The notes beneath the pieces were generated by a model. That model had not been told where the DNA came from. It made no database searches and saw nothing but the letters and a program-made list of their open reading frames with translations. Made by a program: the position numbers and the translations under genes. This document shows positions 7,761 to 9,610 of a DNA stretch of 9,610 nt, in pieces (position 1 is the stretch's first letter; every line of letters starts with the position of its first letter). The stretch comes from Lachnospiraceae bacterium. Its GTDB lineage: Bacteria > Bacillota > Clostridia > Lachnospirales > Lachnospiraceae. The stretch lies in assembly GCA_021204285.1 (NCBI GenBank), contig JAJPZP010000006.1:277-9886 (forward strand), read 5' to 3'.

Positions 7761-7793
7761 GGCAGACCTGAAGCCACACTGCTCAGGTCTGTC
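7761..7793 (-). terminator. hairpin, possible weak terminator or attenuator after cdaR
   Basis: A perfect 9-bp inverted repeat, CAGACCTGA (7763-7771) and TCAGGTCTG (7783-7791), encloses an 11-nt loop that could extend by two inner G-C pairs past a bulge. Read on the - strand, the 3' arm is followed by CCTTTCTGATTTG. This is U-rich but broken, so termination would be partial at best. The site lies 30 nt after the cdaR stop and 34 nt before the DUF2142 start, where it could reduce read-through from the c-di-AMP genes into the glycan genes. It could instead be an RNA-stabilising or processing structure. Confidence 0.55.
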
Positions 7794-7821
7794 CGCTCTC
7801 TGAACTATCTTTTTCCATGCT

Positions 7822-9075
7822 TTACTCTTCCTCTGCCTCGTTCACCTTGATGGTGATCTCCGGCAATTCCGCACAGCTCAGATTCTCCGGCAACGTCACA
7901 CTAAGCGTTTCTGTATAAGTCCCCGCACGCGTAATCTCCGAGAGATCCACGCTCGCCGTGATGTTTTCCGTTGTCAGTTCCGCCAGCGCAGATGGCAATC
8001 CGGTCACTGTGATCACAATCGTATCCGGCTCTGTCAGCTTCGCTTCCAGACCTTCCTCCAGGTTTTCCAGCACGATGGAATCGGTCGGGAGACTGTACTC
8101 CCCTGTCCCATTGGCCACAATTTCCATTGTAACCGCAATCTCCTTTTCTTCCTCCGACGGGATCAGAATGCCATCATCCAGATACTGGCTGATATCTACC
8201 GTCTGCTGTACCGTACCGATCTCTCCGTCAGGATTCAATGCGGATGCCGGAATGTTCAGATTGTAAATGGAGCGAATGGCGGATTCCTCTCCCGCGATCG
8301 TCACAGTCTCCGGCTTATAACTGATTGACGCCAAACTGTAACCCTCCGGGGCTGCCTCGCTGACATCAAAACTGATCCCCACCAGCTTTGTGCTGAGCGT
8401 TGTGACCGTCACGGAAAAATCGGTATCTTTTCCGGTATACTCAAGCTGAGAGCTCGTGATCTCCTCCCCGTCGCTGTTTGTCAGCTTCAACGTACAGGTG
8501 CGCGTCGCTGTGCCGGTAATGCCGGTAATGTCTACTTCCGCTACCACACGCTTTACACGCTCCACCTCCGACTTCGGTCCGCTGACCTCGATCAGTGTCT
8601 GTTCCGGCGTCGTCGCACCAACCATAAGCCCGTCCGCCGGTTCTCCCGTCGTCTCCACAATTACCTTGAACTGCTCTGTCACCTTCTCCTCGATGCTGAG
8701 CAATACATTCTCCCGGCTCTGGCTGACGCTGTCAATCGTCGCGCTCCCTGTATAAGTCACCTCGATTTTTACCATGCTGTCGTAACGCAGATCCTTCTCC
8801 ACGTCCGCCGTCACGGTGAAATCGGATTCCTTCACTTTCGCCAGCTCCGTTCGTCTTGCGTAAACTGTTATATTGACCTTATCTGTTCCCTCTTCAATCA
8901 TATAAGTCTGATCCTGCGAAGTCAGAGCATCCGTATTGATCAGGGTGACCGACACATTGCGAATCGTCTTGGACTCAATCGTGTCATCGATATTTACCAC
9001 AACAATCCAGCAGATAATAGCCGCCACCACAGAGAGAATTTTCCAGGACAGGTTATTCAGAACTCTTTTTTTCAT
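7822..9075 (-). CDS. cdaR: CdaR (YbbR-domain) regulator of the diadenylate cyclase CdaA
   Basis: With the ATG at 9075-9073 the protein has 417 residues. A short basic N-terminus (MKKRVLNN) leads into one transmembrane helix (about 11-28), and the rest is predicted outside the cell. It contains about four consecutive YbbR-type beta-rich repeats, roughly 38-130, 133-225, 228-313 and 314-412. Repeated strands such as TLIEVSGPKSEVERV (160-174) and TVTIAGEESAI (257-267) mark the repeat cores. The C-terminus is acidic. In Firmicutes CdaR binds CdaA at the membrane and modulates c-di-AMP synthesis, possibly sensing the cell wall. A GTG at 9084 is in frame but only 1 nt from the AAAGGA at 9091-9086; the ATG is 10 nt away and preferred. 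It overlaps cdaA by 23 nt, so the two are probably translationally coupled. The family call is firm. Confidence 0.94.
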   Translation of the reverse strand: MKKRVLNNLSWKILSVVAAIICWIVVVNIDDTIESKTIRNVSVTLINTDALTSQDQTYMIEEGTDKVNITVYARRTELAKVKESDFTVTADVEKDLRYDSMVKIEVTYTGSATIDSVSQSRENVLLSIEEKVTEQFKVIVETTGEPADGLMVGATTPEQTLIEVSGPKSEVERVKRVVAEVDITGITGTATRTCTLKLTNSDGEEITSSQLEYTGKDTDFSVTVTTLSTKLVGISFDVSEAAPEGYSLASISYKPETVTIAGEESAIRSIYNLNIPASALNPDGEIGTVQQTVDISQYLDDGILIPSEEEKEIAVTMEIVANGTGEYSLPTDSIVLENLEEGLEAKLTEPDTIVITVTGLPSALAELTTENITASVDLSEITRAGTYTETLSVTLPENLSCAELPEITIKVNEAEEE

Positions 9076-9610
9076 GCCGCCCACGTCCTTTCCAGAACCG
9101 CTTCCGGCTCTCCTCCGGCTTCGCCTGAATCGTCTGAAGCTGCTCCTTCAACTGCTCCTGGTTCAGGTTCCGCATAAGCCTGCCATTTTTTGCCACAGAG
9201 ACCGACCCTGTCTCTTCTGACACCACGATTGTCAGGGAGTCACTGACCTCGCTGATCCCGACCGCTGCACGGTGCCTGGTTCCCAGCTCCTTGCTGAGGT
9301 TCAGATTGTCCGACAGAGGCAGATAACAGGTAGCCGAGCGAATCCTGTCCCCAGACAGGATCACCGCACCGTCGTGAAGCGGCGTATTCTTTTCAAAAAT
9401 ATTCAGAATCAGCTGGCTGGATACCGCAGAGTCTAGCGCGATACCGGTTCGCTCATACTCCTTCAGACTGACTGACTGCTCCACCACAATCAAAGCTCCC
9501 GTGCGGGTACGCCCCATCTCAAAGCTCGCCTTCACAAGTTCTGCCACCGTCCGGTCCGACAGAAGCACCTCGCTTCTCTTCGCGCTCTCAAAAGGCATGA
9601 TCGAAGTAAT
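9053..9610 (-). CDS. cdaA: diadenylate cyclase CdaA (c-di-AMP synthase), 5' partial
   Basis: The gene runs off the right edge. 185 codons are visible, and the frame is open to the last base. The visible part is the DisA_N catalytic domain, which joins two ATP molecules into c-di-AMP. The DGA motif in NTPLHDGAVI and the RHR motif in GTRHRAAVG are both intact (residues 80-82 and 112-114 counted from the window edge), followed by SEETGSVSVA. The three N-terminal membrane helices of CdaA are expected beyond the edge. An internal ATG at 9598-9596 could be mistaken for a start but falls in the linker before the catalytic domain. The C-terminal tail is strongly basic (RKRFWKGRGRHEKK), as in other CdaA proteins. 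It overlaps cdaR. c-di-AMP controls potassium and osmolyte balance and so cell-wall stress. Confidence 0.97.
   Translation of the reverse strand: MTSIMPFESAKRSEVLLSDRTVAELVKASFEMGRTRTGALIVVEQSVSLKEYERTGIALDSAVSSQLILNIFEKNTPLHDGAVILSGDRIRSATCYLPLSDNLNLSKELGTRHRAAVGISEVSDSLTIVVSEETGSVSVAKNGRLMRNLNQEQLKEQLQTIQAKPEESRKRFWKGRGRHEKKSSE
9086..9091 (-). promoter_or_regulatory. ribosome binding site that sets the cdaR start
   Basis: AAAGGA on the - strand lies inside the cdaA coding end, 10 nt before the ATG at 9075. It is only 1 nt from the upstream GTG at 9084, which argues against that longer start. Confidence 0.6.

Larger units (their letters stand above)
7728..7821 (-). other. intergenic region cdaR to DUF2142 gene
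   Basis: At 94 bases this is the longest gene-free stretch in the window. It holds the hairpin at 7761-7793 and the strong ribosome site of the DUF2142 gene. I see no convincing -35/-10 pair on the - strand. A 12-codon ATG-to-TGA frame at 7818-7783 (- strand) ends in the first arm of the hairpin, but it has only a weak ribosome site and is not called as a gene. Confidence 0.7.

Noticed and set aside
7783..7818. Twelve-codon ATG-to-TGA frame on the - strand ending within the hairpin, like a leader peptide
   Set aside because: The ribosome site is weak, no run of a single regulatory amino acid is present, and no alternative pairing was evident. Chance is the simpler explanation.
9596..9598. 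Internal ATG as the start of cdaA
   Set aside because: The frame continues unbroken to the window edge and CdaA normally has three membrane helices before this point, so the gene begins outside the window.

Overview
The window looks like a chromosomal segment from a Gram-positive Clostridia-type bacterium, most likely Lachnospiraceae. The reasons are a CdaA/CdaR (YbbP/YbbR) c-di-AMP pair, a CotH-family protein, strong AGGAG/GAGGAGG ribosome binding sites, and a CdaA sequence that reads like Lachnospiraceae homologues. The family assignment comes from memory of such proteins, not from a search. Base composition is moderate (roughly half G+C by eye) and looks even across the window. No mobile element, tRNA, rRNA or CRISPR array was seen.

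Layout. On the + strand, bases 1-1140 hold the 3' part of a CotH-family kinase-like gene. Everything else is on the - strand and is read from right to left: cdaA (5' end beyond the right edge), cdaR, a large DUF2142 membrane protein with an enlarged N-terminal half, three consecutive family 2 glycosyltransferases, and a Cof-type HAD phosphatase. The two transcription units converge at 1138-1143, where the two stop codons touch with no spacer.

The - strand genes are tightly packed: cdaA/cdaR overlap by 23 nt, there is a 94-nt gap with a hairpin before the DUF2142 gene, then a 30-nt gap, a 101-nt overlap, a 0-nt junction and an 11-nt overlap. The hairpin (7761-7793) is the only candidate boundary. 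It could separate the c-di-AMP genes from the glycan genes, or partly uncouple them. No gene-free stretch exceeds 94 bases.

How the genes may work together (inference). The three GT2 enzymes would build a surface glycan or teichoic-acid-like polymer on the cytoplasmic face. The DUF2142 protein, which resembles GT-C type polyprenyl-phosphate-sugar-using enzymes, would act at the outer face. The HAD enzyme could remove a phosphate from a sugar or a related metabolite. CdaA makes c-di-AMP and CdaR regulates it from the outside, so the neighbourhood links turgor/cell-wall signalling to surface-polymer synthesis. The usual partner glmM is not next to cdaR here.

Three of the longest possible reading frames start too early (9084, 5105 and 4036, at GTG, GTG and TTG). 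In each case the Shine-Dalgarno position points to a downstream ATG, and those starts are used here.
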